Shown: piece by piece, positions 8,276 through 18,138 of the stretch
Layout: the number at the start of each line of letters is the position of its first letter
Position numbering within the stretch: position 1 is the stretch's first letter
From: Pseudomonadota bacterium
GTDB taxonomy: Bacteria > Myxococcota > Myxococcia > Myxococcales > Myxococcaceae
Direction: 5' to 3'
NCBI GenBank assembly: GCA_023426545.1
Contig: JAFAAN010000149.1
Coordinates: 1 to 64,000 of the forward strand
Length of the DNA stretch: 64,000 nt
Position numbers and translations under genes: made by a program
Notes under the pieces: generated by a model
What the model saw: only the letters and a program-made list of their open reading frames with translations
What the model was told of the DNA's origin: nothing
Database searches by the model: none

Positions 8276-9178
8276 ATGCGCCTTCGCCACCTCCTCCCCG
8301 TTCTGCTCATGATGGGGCCGCTCGCGTGTGCGACGGGCCCGGGCCATCGCGTCTCGACCGCGCCCGTCACCGCCATCCGCCGCGCTCCCGGTGAGCTGCG
8401 GGTGATGACGTTCAACATCCAGTCTGGCGCCCGGGGATTGGAGCGCGTGGCGCAGGTCATCCGCGCCGCGGTGCCGGACGTGGTCGCCTTGCAGGAGGTG
8501 GACGTGGGGTCCACCCGCGCGCGGGGCCAGGACCAGGCGGCGGAGCTGTCCCGCCTCACGGGCCTGATGCACCGCGCCCACTTCCGCACCACGGACCTGT
8601 TCGGCGGTGCCTACGGCATCGCGTTGCTCTCCCGCTTTCCGCTGGAGGCGCTGGCGCAGTACTCGCTGCCGGTGCCGCGTGGCGCGGAGCCGCGCACGCT
8701 GGCGCACGCGGTGATGGAGGTGGACGGGCACGAGGTGAGCGTCTACCTCACGCACCTCATCCGCCGGCCCTTCAATGGGGGCGCGCGCATGCGGCAGAGC
8801 GCTTACGTGGCGCGGCTGCTGGCCCGGGACGCGCGGCCCAAGCTGCTGCTGGGGGACCTCAACGACGGCCCCGACTCGCGCTCGACCCGGCTCCTGCGGC
8901 GAGGGCTGCGGGACGTGGCCGCCGAGACTGGCGCCACGGGCGGCACGTATCCGCTGCCCTTCTTCCTGCCCACGCTGCGCATCGACTACGTGCTGGCCTG
9001 TGACGCCTTCACGCCCGTGGCCAGCCGGGTGCTGCGCGTGGACGCCTCCGACCACTACCCCGTGGTGGCGGACCTGCGGCTGAAGCTCGACGCCGCGCCG
9101 CCGGTGGTCGCGGAGCGCGGCGGTCCGGCGGCGGAGGTGGACGCCGCCGCCGAGCGCGCCACCGGCACCGCGCCTTGA
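8276..9178 (+). CDS. Endonuclease/exonuclease/phosphatase (EEP) family lipoprotein
   Basis: 300 residues from ATG 8276. A lipoprotein signal (LLPVLLMMGPLACATG, Cys18) is followed by a complete EEP fold. Visible catalytic motifs are MTFNIQSG near residue 44, DVVALQEVDVG near 73 (metal-binding Glu), LLLGDLNDGPDS near 198, RIDYVLACD near 235 and the terminal SDHYPVVADLRL near 260. The family cleaves phosphodiesters in nucleic acids, sphingolipids or phosphoinositides. Membrane attachment outside the cytoplasm suggests an extracellular nuclease or lipid phosphodiesterase. The last 30 residues are Ala-rich and probably disordered. Confidence 0.9.
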   Translation: MRLRHLLPVLLMMGPLACATGPGHRVSTAPVTAIRRAPGELRVMTFNIQSGARGLERVAQVIRAAVPDVVALQEVDVGSTRARGQDQAAELSRLTGLMHRAHFRTTDLFGGAYGIALLSRFPLEALAQYSLPVPRGAEPRTLAHAVMEVDGHEVSVYLTHLIRRPFNGGARMRQSAYVARLLARDARPKLLLGDLNDGPDSRSTRLLRRGLRDVAAETGATGGTYPLPFFLPTLRIDYVLACDAFTPVASRVLRVDASDHYPVVADLRLKLDAAPPVVAERGGPAAEVDAAAERATGTAP

Positions 9179-9196
9179 GCGGGGCGCGGGCCGGCG

Positions 9197-9748
9197 TCAG
9201 CCCACGTTGAAGCGGTACAGCACCTCGTTGTCGTTCCGGGTGAAGCCCTTGAGGACCTGGTGCTGGAGGTCCTGCGCGCCCAGGTACGTCAGGCCGCCGA
9301 AGGCGAAGCCCATGACGGACAGCTCGAAGTATGGGTGGGGCCGGGGCACGCGGGTGATGTGCAGGTCCGTGTGGCCCTGGCCAGGGAGGACGCTGAGGTC
9401 GCCGTCGGTGAAGTAGCCCTTCCAGATGCCAGGGGTGAACAGGAGGAAGCGCCGGAAGTCACCCTGGCTGAACATCGCCTTGAGCTGGCCCTGGCTCAGG
9501 GCGTACTCGGCGGACTTCACGCCGAACTGCCAGTAGGCGCCCGGGTTGTTGTTGTAGAAGCGCGCCAGCAGCTCGTCGTTGAGCCGGAGGAACGCCTCCG
9601 CCGGCATCCGCGAGACCGGCATCACCGGCTTGCTGAAGAAGGGTTCCTTCTTCGCGAAGTCGGTGAGGAACGACTTCCAGGTCGCCTCGCCATGGGACTG
9701 CACCATCAGCTGTTGCCGCGCCAGGAAGGCGACGCCTTTGACTTCCAT
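9197..9748 (-). CDS. Hypothetical protein, possibly of the myxobacterial TIGR02265/DUF2378 type
   Basis: 183 residues from ATG 9748, with GGAGG 6 bases upstream. It is soluble and has no signal peptide. The opening (MEVKGVAFLARQQLMVQSHG, WKSFLTDFAKK) and the pattern 'MPVSRMPAEAFLRLNDELLA' recall the DUF2378/TIGR02265 paralogous family of Myxococcus, whose fold is thought to resemble V4R/heme-NO-binding domains. I make that link from pattern only, with low certainty. It is convergent with the EEP lipoprotein gene (18-base gap). No function can be assigned. Confidence 0.7.
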   Translation of the reverse strand: MEVKGVAFLARQQLMVQSHGEATWKSFLTDFAKKEPFFSKPVMPVSRMPAEAFLRLNDELLARFYNNNPGAYWQFGVKSAEYALSQGQLKAMFSQGDFRRFLLFTPGIWKGYFTDGDLSVLPGQGHTDLHITRVPRPHPYFELSVMGFAFGGLTYLGAQDLQHQVLKGFTRNDNEVLYRFNVG

Positions 9749-9860
9749 CTACATCCTCCATGAGGAGCGCGACGCCCCACGTCTGGGTTTGCCGGAGTGT
9801 GCTGCGAGTGTTTCATGAGACGGAGGGGCGCCGGCGCGGGCCCTCGCGTCCATGCGGTCG

Positions 9861-10247
9861 TCAATCGAGCTGGAGGCCGCAGTCACTGCAGGCGCCTTCC
9901 AGCAGCGGTGCGGCGGTGCCGCATGCAGGGCACGGCGGCTCGCCGTCCTCCGGGACGGTCAGCGCGAGGGATGGGGCGCTTCCCTGGGGAATCAGGCCCT
10001 CGCGCTGGATGCTGTCCATCCAGCGTTGCTGGAGCAGGGCGGCCACGCGAGGGCCATCCTCGGGGCGCACCAGCACCTGGAACTTCGGGCTGCAGCCCGG
10101 CTTGCTGCACGCCTCGCGGTGGACGAGCGCCGGAACGTCCGCGCTCAGGCAGGCATCCACGAGGCGCCGCGCGTCCATGAGCGCCATCTCCGCGCAGGGA
10201 ACCAGCTCCACGTCCGACAGGGCCTTTGTCACGTCTTCGGGGGTCAT
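9861..10247 (-). CDS. Small protein with C-terminal zinc ribbon
   Basis: About 128 residues from ATG 10245-10247. The frame stays open upstream and earlier ATGs exist, so the start is uncertain. The first 85 residues (VTKALSDVELVPCAEMALMD, then ALVHRE) look like a DUF2007-type signal-transducing domain. The tail has two CxxC pairs (PPCPACGTAAP, then GACSDCGLQLD) that form a zinc ribbon. Such proteins are small cytoplasmic adaptors of unknown role. It is divergent from the YdcF-like gene at 10404. Confidence 0.7.
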   Translation of the reverse strand: MTPEDVTKALSDVELVPCAEMALMDARRLVDACLSADVPALVHREACSKPGCSPKFQVLVRPEDGPRVAALLQQRWMDSIQREGLIPQGSAPSLALTVPEDGEPPCPACGTAAPLLEGACSDCGLQLD

Positions 10248-10403
10248 CACCCGGTGGATTGGAGCCCACCGCGTGGGCCGCGTCCAGCCCGTGCGGGGTG
10301 ACATGTCCACCATCCGCATCACGCGCCGCGCTAGCACGGGTGGCAAGGGCGGCCCCGCGTGCACCGCGTGCACCGCGTGGGTCAGCGGGGTAGCGTGCCG
10401 CGC

Positions 10404-11045
10404 ATGTCACCCGCCGTGCCTGGACAACGAACCGGACGCTTCGCGCGACTCCTGCTGGCCGGTGCTGGCGTGCTGACGTGTGGTGTCTTCGGGCTCGCGT
10501 GGGTGGTGGACCGCTTCGGCCAGCGCGAGCAGGCGGCGCCCGCGGACGCGTTGGTGGTGCTGGGGGCGCGTGTGCTGCCCGGCGGCGTGCCCTCCGGCGC
10601 CCTGCGGGCGCGCACCGAGCACGCGGTCGCGCTGTATCATCGCGGGCTGGCCCCCCGGCTCGTCTTCTCCGGTGGCGTGGGGGAGAACCCTCCTTCAGAG
10701 GCGCGCGTCATGCTCGCGCTGGCGACGCGGCTCGGGGTCCCCGCGGAAGCGTGCGTGCTGGAGGAAGGCAGTCACTCCACCGATGACAACGCCCGGCTGA
10801 CGTCCCGGCTGCTGCACGAGCTGGGCGCGCGGCGCGTGGTGGTGGTGTCGGACCCGTACCACCTGCTGCGCGCGCGCAACTCCTTCCGGCTGTATGGCTG
10901 GGAGGTGGCCACCAGCCCCGCGCTGGAGACCGAGCGCAACATCGACACGCTGGACCGCATCTACTGGACGGTCCGCGAGGCCGTGGCCCTGCTGCTGCAC
11001 CCCCGCGTGCTGCTGGCGCGCGCGCCTACTCCTCCGGCACCGTGA
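10404..11045 (+). CDS. YdcF/SanA/ElyC family (DUF218) membrane protein
   Basis: 213 residues from ATG 10404. One N-terminal membrane anchor (about 13-33) is followed by the DUF218 domain: ADALVVLGARVLPGGVPSGA near residue 46, ALRARTEHAVALYHRGLAP, LVFSGGVGENPPSEA near 88, EEGSHSTDDNARL near 123, and VVVVSDPYHLLRARNSF near 149. The conserved Asp/Ser/Arg set of the family is present. Relatives in E. coli (SanA, ElyC) affect envelope integrity and peptidoglycan or polyprenyl-carrier metabolism. The end overlaps the end of the convergent HtrA gene by 20 bases. Confidence 0.88.
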   Translation: MSPAVPGQRTGRFARLLLAGAGVLTCGVFGLAWVVDRFGQREQAAPADALVVLGARVLPGGVPSGALRARTEHAVALYHRGLAPRLVFSGGVGENPPSEARVMLALATRLGVPAEACVLEEGSHSTDDNARLTSRLLHELGARRVVVVSDPYHLLRARNSFRLYGWEVATSPALETERNIDTLDRIYWTVREAVALLLHPRVLLARAPTPPAP

Positions 11046-12540
11046 GCGCGCGCAGCTCCCGGCCTCCACCCGGGAGCGCCACGCGGAGCAGCACGGTCTC
11101 GCCGGGCCGTGACTTCCGCAGGGCCCGCACCACGTCCTTGGCGCCGCGCACCGGCGCGTTCGCGGCCTCCACGACCACCATGCCGGGCTCAAACCCGGCG
11201 CGCTCGGCCATGGAGGCCGGGGCCACGTCCGTCACCAGCGCGCCGGACTCCGGCAGCTCCTGCGACTTCGCCATGCGCGGGTCCATGTCCCTCAGGCTCA
11301 GCCCCACGCGCTGCTCGGCGGGAGTGCGCGTGTTGTCGGGCGGCTTCCGCGCGGCGACCCCCTCCAGGTCGGGCCGCTTGCCCAGCGTCGTCCTCACGTC
11401 GCGTTTACGCGCGTCCCGGTAGAACGCCAGCCTCAGCTCCGAACCGGGTGCCTTCGTCGCGACCAGCCGGGTGAGCGCGCCCGCCGAGTCGATGGGCTTC
11501 CCATCCGCGGCGACGATGACGTCGTCCGGCCGGAGGCCGGCCCTGGCGGCCGCTGTCGCTTCGGTGACGCCGGTGACGACCGCGCCCTGGTGGACCGGCA
11601 CGTCCAGGGCCGCGTCCAGGTCCGGCGTCATGTCCTGCACCAGCAGCCCCAGCCAGCCCCGGGTGACGGTGCCCTTCTTCTCCAACTGCGGCAGCAGCGA
11701 CTTGACGAGGTTGCTGGGCACCGCGAAGCCGATGCCCGCGCCGCCGTCCGCGATGGCGGTGTTGATGCCCACCACTTCACCGCGCAGGTTGAACAGCGGT
11801 CCGCCGGAGTTGCCGGGGTTGATGGCGGCGTCCGTCTGGAGGAAGTCATCGAAGGGGCCCTCGTCGATGTCCCGCTCCTTCGCGGAGACGATGCCCAGGC
11901 TGGTGCTGGAGCTCAGCCCATAGGGGTTGCCAATGGCCAGCACCCAGTCCCCCACGCGCAGCGCGTCCGAGTCTCCCAGTCGCGCCACGGGGAGGGGCTT
12001 CGCGCCCTCCGGCATCTCGAGCTGGAGCACCGCCACGTCGGTGAGCGGGTCCGACCCCAGCACCTTCGCCTCCAGCTCGCGCCCGTCAGCGAGCTGCACC
12101 TGGATCTCCTCCGCGTCCTCCACCAGGTGGTGGTTGGTGAGGACCCATCCCTTGGAATCGATGATGAACCCGGAGCCGATGCCTTCGAGCTCGGGCGCTC
12201 CGCCGAAGGGGGAGTCATCGAAAGGGGCGCCGCCGAAGGGCGATGGGCCCTCGCCACCCCAGGGGGTGCCACCCGGCGCTTTTCGTTTTCGCGTGGGCGC
12301 GCCCAGCCGCACCTCCACGTTGACGACGGCCGGGCTCACGGAGGCCACCAGCGGCGCGACGGAGGCGAGCGCCAGGGTCCGCCCAGGAGGCAGCGCGGCC
12401 GTGGGCGCGGTGGTGGAGGACGCCTCGGCGGGCTGCTCGGCGGACTGCGCCAGGGCAGGGGGCGGCGCTTCCGTCTCCCTCTGGCAGGCCATCAGCCCCA
12501 GGACCACTCCCACCGCCACTCCACGCGCGCGTCCCAGCAT
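11026..12540 (-). CDS. HtrA/DegP-like serine protease with two PDZ domains, lipoprotein
   Basis: 504 residues from ATG 12538-12540, with GGGGGAGG 6 bases upstream. A lipobox (LGLMACQ, Cys19) suggests a lipid anchor instead of the usual free periplasmic form. The trypsin-like domain has the full triad: His138 (TNHHLVED), Asp168 (LTDVAVLQ) and Ser245 (NPGNSGGPLF). A Gly/Pro/Phe-rich insert at about 90-120 lies before the first strand. Two PDZ domains follow at roughly 285-370 and 415-500. The protein would degrade or chaperone misfolded envelope proteins. Its 3' end overlaps the convergent ydcF-like gene. Confidence 0.93.
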   Translation of the reverse strand: MLGRARGVAVGVVLGLMACQRETEAPPPALAQSAEQPAEASSTTAPTAALPPGRTLALASVAPLVASVSPAVVNVEVRLGAPTRKRKAPGGTPWGGEGPSPFGGAPFDDSPFGGAPELEGIGSGFIIDSKGWVLTNHHLVEDAEEIQVQLADGRELEAKVLGSDPLTDVAVLQLEMPEGAKPLPVARLGDSDALRVGDWVLAIGNPYGLSSSTSLGIVSAKERDIDEGPFDDFLQTDAAINPGNSGGPLFNLRGEVVGINTAIADGGAGIGFAVPSNLVKSLLPQLEKKGTVTRGWLGLLVQDMTPDLDAALDVPVHQGAVVTGVTEATAAARAGLRPDDVIVAADGKPIDSAGALTRLVATKAPGSELRLAFYRDARKRDVRTTLGKRPDLEGVAARKPPDNTRTPAEQRVGLSLRDMDPRMAKSQELPESGALVTDVAPASMAERAGFEPGMVVVEAANAPVRGAKDVVRALRKSRPGETVLLRVALPGGGRELRALTVPEE

Positions 12541-12662
12541 CGCCAACCTCCCCCTTCGCAAGCTGCGACCGCCGCGTGCCACGGGGGGGCCCTGCTCGCT
12601 CGGGTGCGATGCATGTCAGGCCGTCCGGCGGCCGGGGTGCGCGCCGACGGCTCGCCGTGCCG

Positions 12663-13175
12663 TCAGGCCAGACGCCCGCGCGGCGCGGCCGGCGTTGGCG
12701 GAGCGTCGATGCGTTGCAGCAGCTTCTCCAGGATGGAGAAGAGGGCCTTGCGGTCCCCCGCGTCGAGGATGCCCAGGAACTGGCGCATCCCCTGGGAGAC
12801 GAGGCGCTCGAGCCGGTGCCACGTCGCCTGCCCATCCTCCGTGAGGCGGCAATGGACGACGCGGCGGTCGGTGGAGCTGCGCTCCCGCGTCAGGTGGCCC
12901 TGGCGCTCCAGCCGGTCCACCACGCCCGTCACCGTCTTCTCGGTGACGCCGAGTCTGCGAGCCAGGTCTCCCATGGTGAGCGCGCCGTCCCGGCCCAGCC
13001 ACAGGATGGCGTGGACCTGCGGCGGCGTGAACTGGAGCTGCTCACACATGCTGGCGATGGGGTCACGGAGCGAGCGGCGCCGACCCAGCGCGAGGAGCAG
13101 GTCCTGGAGCTTCACCAGGTCCTCGGAGACGTCTTCATCCTCTTTGTGGAATTTCCGTGACACAGAGTATCCCAT
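12663..13175 (-). CDS. MarR family transcriptional regulator
   Basis: 170 residues if ATG 13173-13175 is used. There is no clear ribosome site, and GTG four codons in is an alternative. The winged-helix domain is clear: FTPPQVHAILWLGRDGALTM near residue 50, GDLARRLGVTEKTVTGVVDR near 70, LERQGHLTRERSSTDRRVVH near 90. The long frame continuing upstream on this strand is antisense to modA and is not coding. It is divergent from modA with a 96-base gap, so it may regulate the molybdate genes, though MarR proteins more often sense phenolics. Confidence 0.92.
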   Translation of the reverse strand: MGYSVSRKFHKEDEDVSEDLVKLQDLLLALGRRRSLRDPIASMCEQLQFTPPQVHAILWLGRDGALTMGDLARRLGVTEKTVTGVVDRLERQGHLTRERSSTDRRVVHCRLTEDGQATWHRLERLVSQGMRQFLGILDAGDRKALFSILEKLLQRIDAPPTPAAPRGRLA

Positions 13176-13271
13176 AGCGGCCCGGCTCGGATGGGTCAAT
13201 CTGTTGTCTGGACGGGCCCGGCCATGGCGACAATGCGGCGCGGGCTGCCCGGTCGTGCGAGGAACTACGCC

Positions 13272-14030
13272 ATGCGTCATCTGTCCCTGCTCTGTGCCGT
13301 CATCGCGTGGCTGGCGAGCCCGGCCGCCCGGGCGGACCGGGTGTTGGTGTTCGCGGCGGTGAGCACCACGGACGCGCTCCAGGAGCTGGCGCCTGCCTTC
13401 AACCGGGCCACGGGCCACACGGTGGAGCTCGCCCTGGGGGCCTCCAGTGACCTGGCGCGGCAGGCCATCGCCGGCGCGCCAGCGGACATCTTCCTCTCCG
13501 CTGACGAGGCGCAGATGGAGGCCGTGCAGAAGGCGGGGCTCGTCGCGCCGTCGACGCGGGTGGACCTGCTGTCCAACCGGCTGGTGGTGGTGGTGCCGGT
13601 GGACGCGACGACGACGCTGACCTCGCCCGCCGGGCTGCGGGGCTTGAAGTGGCTGTCGCTGGGGGACCCCGAGGCGGTGCCCGCGGGGGTGTACGCGAAG
13701 GCCTGGCTGGTGAAGGTGGGGCTCTGGAAGGCGCTGGAGCCGAAGGTGGTGCCGGCGCTGAACGTGCGCGCGGCGCTGGCGGCGGTGGAGACGGGGCGCG
13801 CGGACGCGGGCGTGGTGTATTCCACGGACGCGGCGCACTCGAAGCGCGTGCGCGTGGCCTTCCAGGTGCCCGAGCAGGACGCGCCGCGCATCGTGTACCC
13901 CGTGGCGGCGCTCACCCGCGGCGGCGCGACGGAGGCCGGCCGGGCCTTCGCGCGCTTCCTCCAGTCCGACGCCGCGCGGAAGGTCTTCGCGCGGCATGGC
14001 TTCGGTGTGCCCGGGGCACGAGCGCCTTGA
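13272..14030 (+). CDS. modA: Molybdate ABC transporter, periplasmic binding protein
   Basis: 252 residues from ATG 13272, with a signal peptide (MRHLSLLCAVIAWLASPAARA). Motifs of the molybdate/tungstate-binding family are visible: VFAAVSTTDALQELAPAF near residue 27, ALGASSDLARQAIAGAPADI near 54, FLSADEAQMEAV, and GRADAGVVYSTDA near 178. It binds molybdate in the periplasm for import. Its TGA overlaps the modB ATG (TGATG), so the two are coupled. A MarR gene is divergent upstream. No ModE gene is seen. Confidence 0.95.
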   Translation: MRHLSLLCAVIAWLASPAARADRVLVFAAVSTTDALQELAPAFNRATGHTVELALGASSDLARQAIAGAPADIFLSADEAQMEAVQKAGLVAPSTRVDLLSNRLVVVVPVDATTTLTSPAGLRGLKWLSLGDPEAVPAGVYAKAWLVKVGLWKALEPKVVPALNVRAALAAVETGRADAGVVYSTDAAHSKRVRVAFQVPEQDAPRIVYPVAALTRGGATEAGRAFARFLQSDAARKVFARHGFGVPGARAP

Positions 14031-14700
14031 TGGAGGGCGTCGCGGAGCTGGTGTCGTTCACGGTGTGGGCTGCGGGGCTGGCCACGCTGCTCATCCTGCC
14101 GCCCGGCGTGGCGGCCGCGTATGCCTTGTCGCGCTGGGAGGGGCCGGGCAAGGGCCTGGTGGAGACCCTGCTGACGCTGCCGCTGGTGCTGCCGCCCACG
14201 GCGGTGGGGCTGGTGCTGCTGGAGCTGCTCGGGCGCCAGGGCCCCGTGGGCCGGGTGCTGGACGCGTGGGGCGTGGAGGTCGTCTTCACGCCCAGGGCGG
14301 TGGTGCTGGCGAGCGCGGTGATGGCCTTCCCGCTGCTGGTGCGCTCGGCTCGCACGGGGTTCGAGGAGGTGGACCCGCGGCTGGTGGCGGTGGCGCGCAC
14401 GCTGGGGGATTCGCGCGTGCGGGCCTTCTTCCGCGTGACGTTGCCGCTGGCCTGGCGCGGCGTGCTGGTGGGCGCGCTGCTGGCCTTCTCCCGTGCGCTC
14501 GGCGAGTTCGGGGCCACGGTGCTGGTGGCGGGCAACATCCCGGGCCGCACGCAGACGCTGTCGCTGGCCATCTTCCAGCGCACGCAGTTGGGAAGGGACG
14601 CGGAGGCGCTGCGGCTCGCGGGCGTGGCGGCGCTGCTCGCCTTCGTGGCGGTGTTCGCGACGGAGGCCGTGACGCGGCGGCGCGGACGGCGGGGGCGCGC

Positions 14701-14704
<4 letters not shown>
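14030..14704 (+). CDS. modB: Molybdate ABC transporter, permease
   Basis: 224 residues from the ATG that overlaps the modA stop. About five membrane segments are visible. The coupling loop has the EAA-type sequence VAVARTLGDSRVRAFFRVTL near residue 119, followed by GVLVGALLAFSRALGEFGAT near 147, characteristic of ModB. It forms the inner-membrane channel with modC as ATPase. The modB TGA lies inside the modC start (GTGA), so modABC is one coupled operon. Confidence 0.95.
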
Positions 14705-15771
<1,067 letters not shown>

Positions 15772-15789
15772 CGCCTTGGCTTGGAGGCG

Positions 15790-16050
15790 CCACGCCGCGC
15801 GGTGCCCGGGGCGTGGGCTACGCGAATGGCGCGGGCTACGCGCCCTTGACCGCCTCGCCGCGCCTCCTGCCGGTGCCGGAGCCGTCCCGTCCGGGTGGCC
15901 GCCGCATCGACGCGCTACTTCGAGGTGGCGGGGGGCAGTCCGTTCATCACCGCTTCCTTCGTGCCCGACGAGGGCGGATGTGCGTCCGCGCCGGGCGGGC
16001 TGGCGTGGGCGCTGCTCCCGCTGCTCATAGCCGCCTTGCGCCGGCGTTGA
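15790..16050 (+). pseudogene. Frameshifted remnant of a MYXO-CTERM protein
   Basis: Two adjoining frames together read as the end of an exported protein. The first carries GVGYANGAGYAPLTASPRLL and runs to about 15895. The second, open after a stop at 15847-15849 (first GTG at 15895), carries YFEVAGGSPFITASFVPDEG, then GGCASAPGGLAWALLPLLIA and a terminal ALRRR before TGA at 16048. The last part is a MYXO-CTERM sorting tail. No signal peptide or N-terminal domain remains, and the shift near 15895 breaks the frame. I read it as a decayed gene tail after modC; a sequencing error is the alternative. The rest of the spacer to 16215 holds nothing I recognise. Confidence 0.55.
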
Positions 16051-16215
16051 AGAGGGGGCGTTCGAACCTTCCGCGGGGCCATGTGCGTCTTCCGCGTGAC
16101 ATTCCACCGAGGGAGGCGTTCGGGGGACGATCGAGCAGGGACATCCCATATCGCGTTGGACGCTGCCTCCGATTAAGCGTCAACTCTCGACCGACGCGAA
16201 TGACCCGGGAAAGCC

Positions 16216-17298
16216 ATGCTCAGTCACTCAGGCCAGGACGGCTCGCCGTTCATCCGCGCGGTGGGCCGCGCGCTTCCGCCGCACTACGCCAGCCAGGAGC
16301 AGCTCATCGCCGCGCTCCGCGAGCTGTGGGCCTCGCGCCACTTCAACCTGGAGCGCCTGGAGGACCTCCACCGCGCGGTCCAGGTGGGTGGCCGGCACCT
16401 GGCGCTGCCGCTGGAGGCCTACCCGGGGCTGATGACCTTCCAGCAGCGCAATGACGCCTGGATTCGCTCGGCCACGGAGCTGGGTGAGGCGGTGGTGCGG
16501 CAGGCGCTGGACGCGGCGGAGCTCGCGCCCACGGACGTGGACCACGTCTTCTTCGTCACCGTCACGGGCATCGCCACGCCCAGCATCGACGCCCGTCTGG
16601 CCAACCGCCTGCGCTTCCGCGAGGACATCAAGCGCACGCCGCTCTTCGGCCTCGGGTGCGTGGCGGGGGCGGCGGGCGTGGCGCGCGCGGCGGACTACCT
16701 GCGTGGCTTTCCGAAGCACACCGCGCTGCTCGTCGCCGCGGAGCTGTGCTCGCTGACCTTGCAGCGCGAGGACCTGTCCATCCCGAACATCATCGCCTCC
16801 GGCCTCTTCGGTGACGGCGCCGCGTGCGTGGTGCTGCGGGGCGCGGAGGCGCCCGGGGCGCGCGGGCCGCGCGTGGTGGCGTCCCGCTCGGTGTTCTACC
16901 CGGACACCGAGCGCGTCATGGGCTGGGACGTGGTGGACTCCGGCTTCAAGGTGGTGCTGTCCGCCAGGGTGCCCGGGCTCGTGAAGGACCACATCCGGGG
17001 GAACGTGGATGGCTTCCTCGCGGAGCATGGCCTGAAGCGCGGGGACATCCGCCACTGGGTGGCGCACACCGGCGGGCCCAAGGTGCTGCACGCCTTCGAG
17101 GAGGCGCTGGAGCTGCCCGCCGAGTCGCTGGCGCGCTCGTGGGCGTCGCTGCGCGAGGTGGGCAACCTCTCCTCCGCGTCGGTGCTCTTCGTGCTGGGCG
17201 AGACGCTGGAGTCGGTCGAGGCACAGCCAGGAGACTGGGGGATGCTGTTGGCCATGGGGCCGGGCTTCGGCGCGGAGCTGGTGCTGCTGCGATGGTGA
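16216..17298 (+). CDS. Type III polyketide synthase (chalcone/stilbene synthase family)
   Basis: 360 residues from ATG 16216. The catalytic triad of the family is intact: Cys148 (LFGLGCVAGAAG), His284 (WVAHTGGPK) and Asn317 (EVGNLSSASVLF). The C-terminal GPGFGAEL loop matches family consensus. The enzyme extends an acyl starter with malonyl units and cyclises the chain to an alkylpyrone or alkylresorcinol. Neighbours supply a fatty acyl-AMP ligase and a dedicated ACP, so a long-chain fatty acyl starter is likely. First gene of a five-gene operon; its stop overlaps the next start by 7 bases. Confidence 0.95.
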   Translation: MLSHSGQDGSPFIRAVGRALPPHYASQEQLIAALRELWASRHFNLERLEDLHRAVQVGGRHLALPLEAYPGLMTFQQRNDAWIRSATELGEAVVRQALDAAELAPTDVDHVFFVTVTGIATPSIDARLANRLRFREDIKRTPLFGLGCVAGAAGVARAADYLRGFPKHTALLVAAELCSLTLQREDLSIPNIIASGLFGDGAACVVLRGAEAPGARGPRVVASRSVFYPDTERVMGWDVVDSGFKVVLSARVPGLVKDHIRGNVDGFLAEHGLKRGDIRHWVAHTGGPKVLHAFEEALELPAESLARSWASLREVGNLSSASVLFVLGETLESVEAQPGDWGMLLAMGPGFGAELVLLRW

Positions 17299-17867
17299 CG
17301 CGCCCGCAAGCCGTCTTCCTGGCCTTCATGGCCGCGCTGGTCGCGGAGCGGCTGGTGGAGCTGTGGCTCTCCAAGCGCAACGCGGCGAGGGCCTTCGTGC
17401 GCGGCGGTGTGGAGGCGGGGCAGCGGCACTACCGCTTCATGGTGGTGTTCCACACGCTCTTCCTGGTGGCGTGTGTGGCGGAGGTGTTCCTGCTCCAGCG
17501 CGCCTTCCCGGGCGTGTGGGGCTGGGCGGCGCTGGGCGGCGCGGTGCTGGCGCAGGGGCTGCGGTACTGGGCCATCACCAGCCTGGGCGACCGGTGGAAC
17601 TCGCGCATCATCGTGGTACCTGGGCTGCCGCCGGTGACGGGGGGGCCCTACCGCTACCTGCGGCATCCCAACTATGTCGCGGTGGTGCTGGAACTGGCGT
17701 GTGTGCCGCTCATCCACGGCGCGTGGTGGACGGCTCTTGTCTTCTCGGCGGGCAATGCGGCGCTGCTCTACGTGCGAATCCGCGCGGAAGAGGCAGCGCT
17801 CGGTGAGGTGTACGCCCAGGCGTTCTCCCACCGTCCCCGCTTCATCCCGGAGGTCCCACGTGGCTGA
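17292..17867 (+). CDS. Isoprenylcysteine carboxyl methyltransferase (ICMT)-like, SrsB/BpsB type
   Basis: 191 residues from ATG 17292 (ATGGTGA overlap with the PKS stop). It is an integral membrane protein with about five hydrophobic segments. The ICMT signature is in the C-terminal half: RYWAITSLGDRWNSRIIVVP near residue 96, GGPYRYLRHPNYVAVVLELA near 117, and a late EEAALGEVY. In other type III PKS operons (srsB in Streptomyces, bpsB in Bacillus) such proteins O-methylate the alkylresorcinol or alkylpyrone. The same role is likely here. Confidence 0.88.
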   Translation: MVTRPQAVFLAFMAALVAERLVELWLSKRNAARAFVRGGVEAGQRHYRFMVVFHTLFLVACVAEVFLLQRAFPGVWGWAALGGAVLAQGLRYWAITSLGDRWNSRIIVVPGLPPVTGGPYRYLRHPNYVAVVLELACVPLIHGAWWTALVFSAGNAALLYVRIRAEEAALGEVYAQAFSHRPRFIPEVPRG

Positions 17868-18138
17868 GCGCGAACTGGAGGTCATCACCGAGATTCACCG
17901 CATCGTCACCGACGAGCTCGACTGGAAGGGCGCCGTGGAGCCCTCGCAGGACCTGGTGCGCGACCTCCAGCTGGACAGCCTGGGGCTCACGGTGCTCGCG
18001 GTGGGGTTGGAGAACCGCTTCCGCATCCGGCTGTCCGAGGAGGACGCGCAGGCCGTGCGCACGGTGGGGGACCTCGCGAAGCTGGTGGCGCGGCGGGTCA
18101 CCGCCCCGGCGGAGCCCGTGCCCGAGGTCGGACCGTGA
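17860..18138 (+). CDS. Acyl carrier protein
   Basis: 92 residues from GTG 17860, overlapping the methyltransferase gene by 8 bases. The phosphopantetheine site is LQLDSLGLTVL with Ser40. Helix I (ELEVITEIHRIVTDEL) and helix III (EEDAQAVRTVGDLAKLVARR) are in the expected places. It is a discrete carrier, probably loaded by the fatty acyl-AMP ligase downstream. It would hand the fatty acyl starter to the type III PKS, as stand-alone ACPs do in related phenolic-lipid clusters. Confidence 0.92.
   Translation: MAERELEVITEIHRIVTDELDWKGAVEPSQDLVRDLQLDSLGLTVLAVGLENRFRIRLSEEDAQAVRTVGDLAKLVARRVTAPAEPVPEVGP

Noticed and set aside
13176..13997. N-terminal extension of the MarR gene on the minus strand
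   Set aside because: It is antisense to modA and has no recognisable domain.
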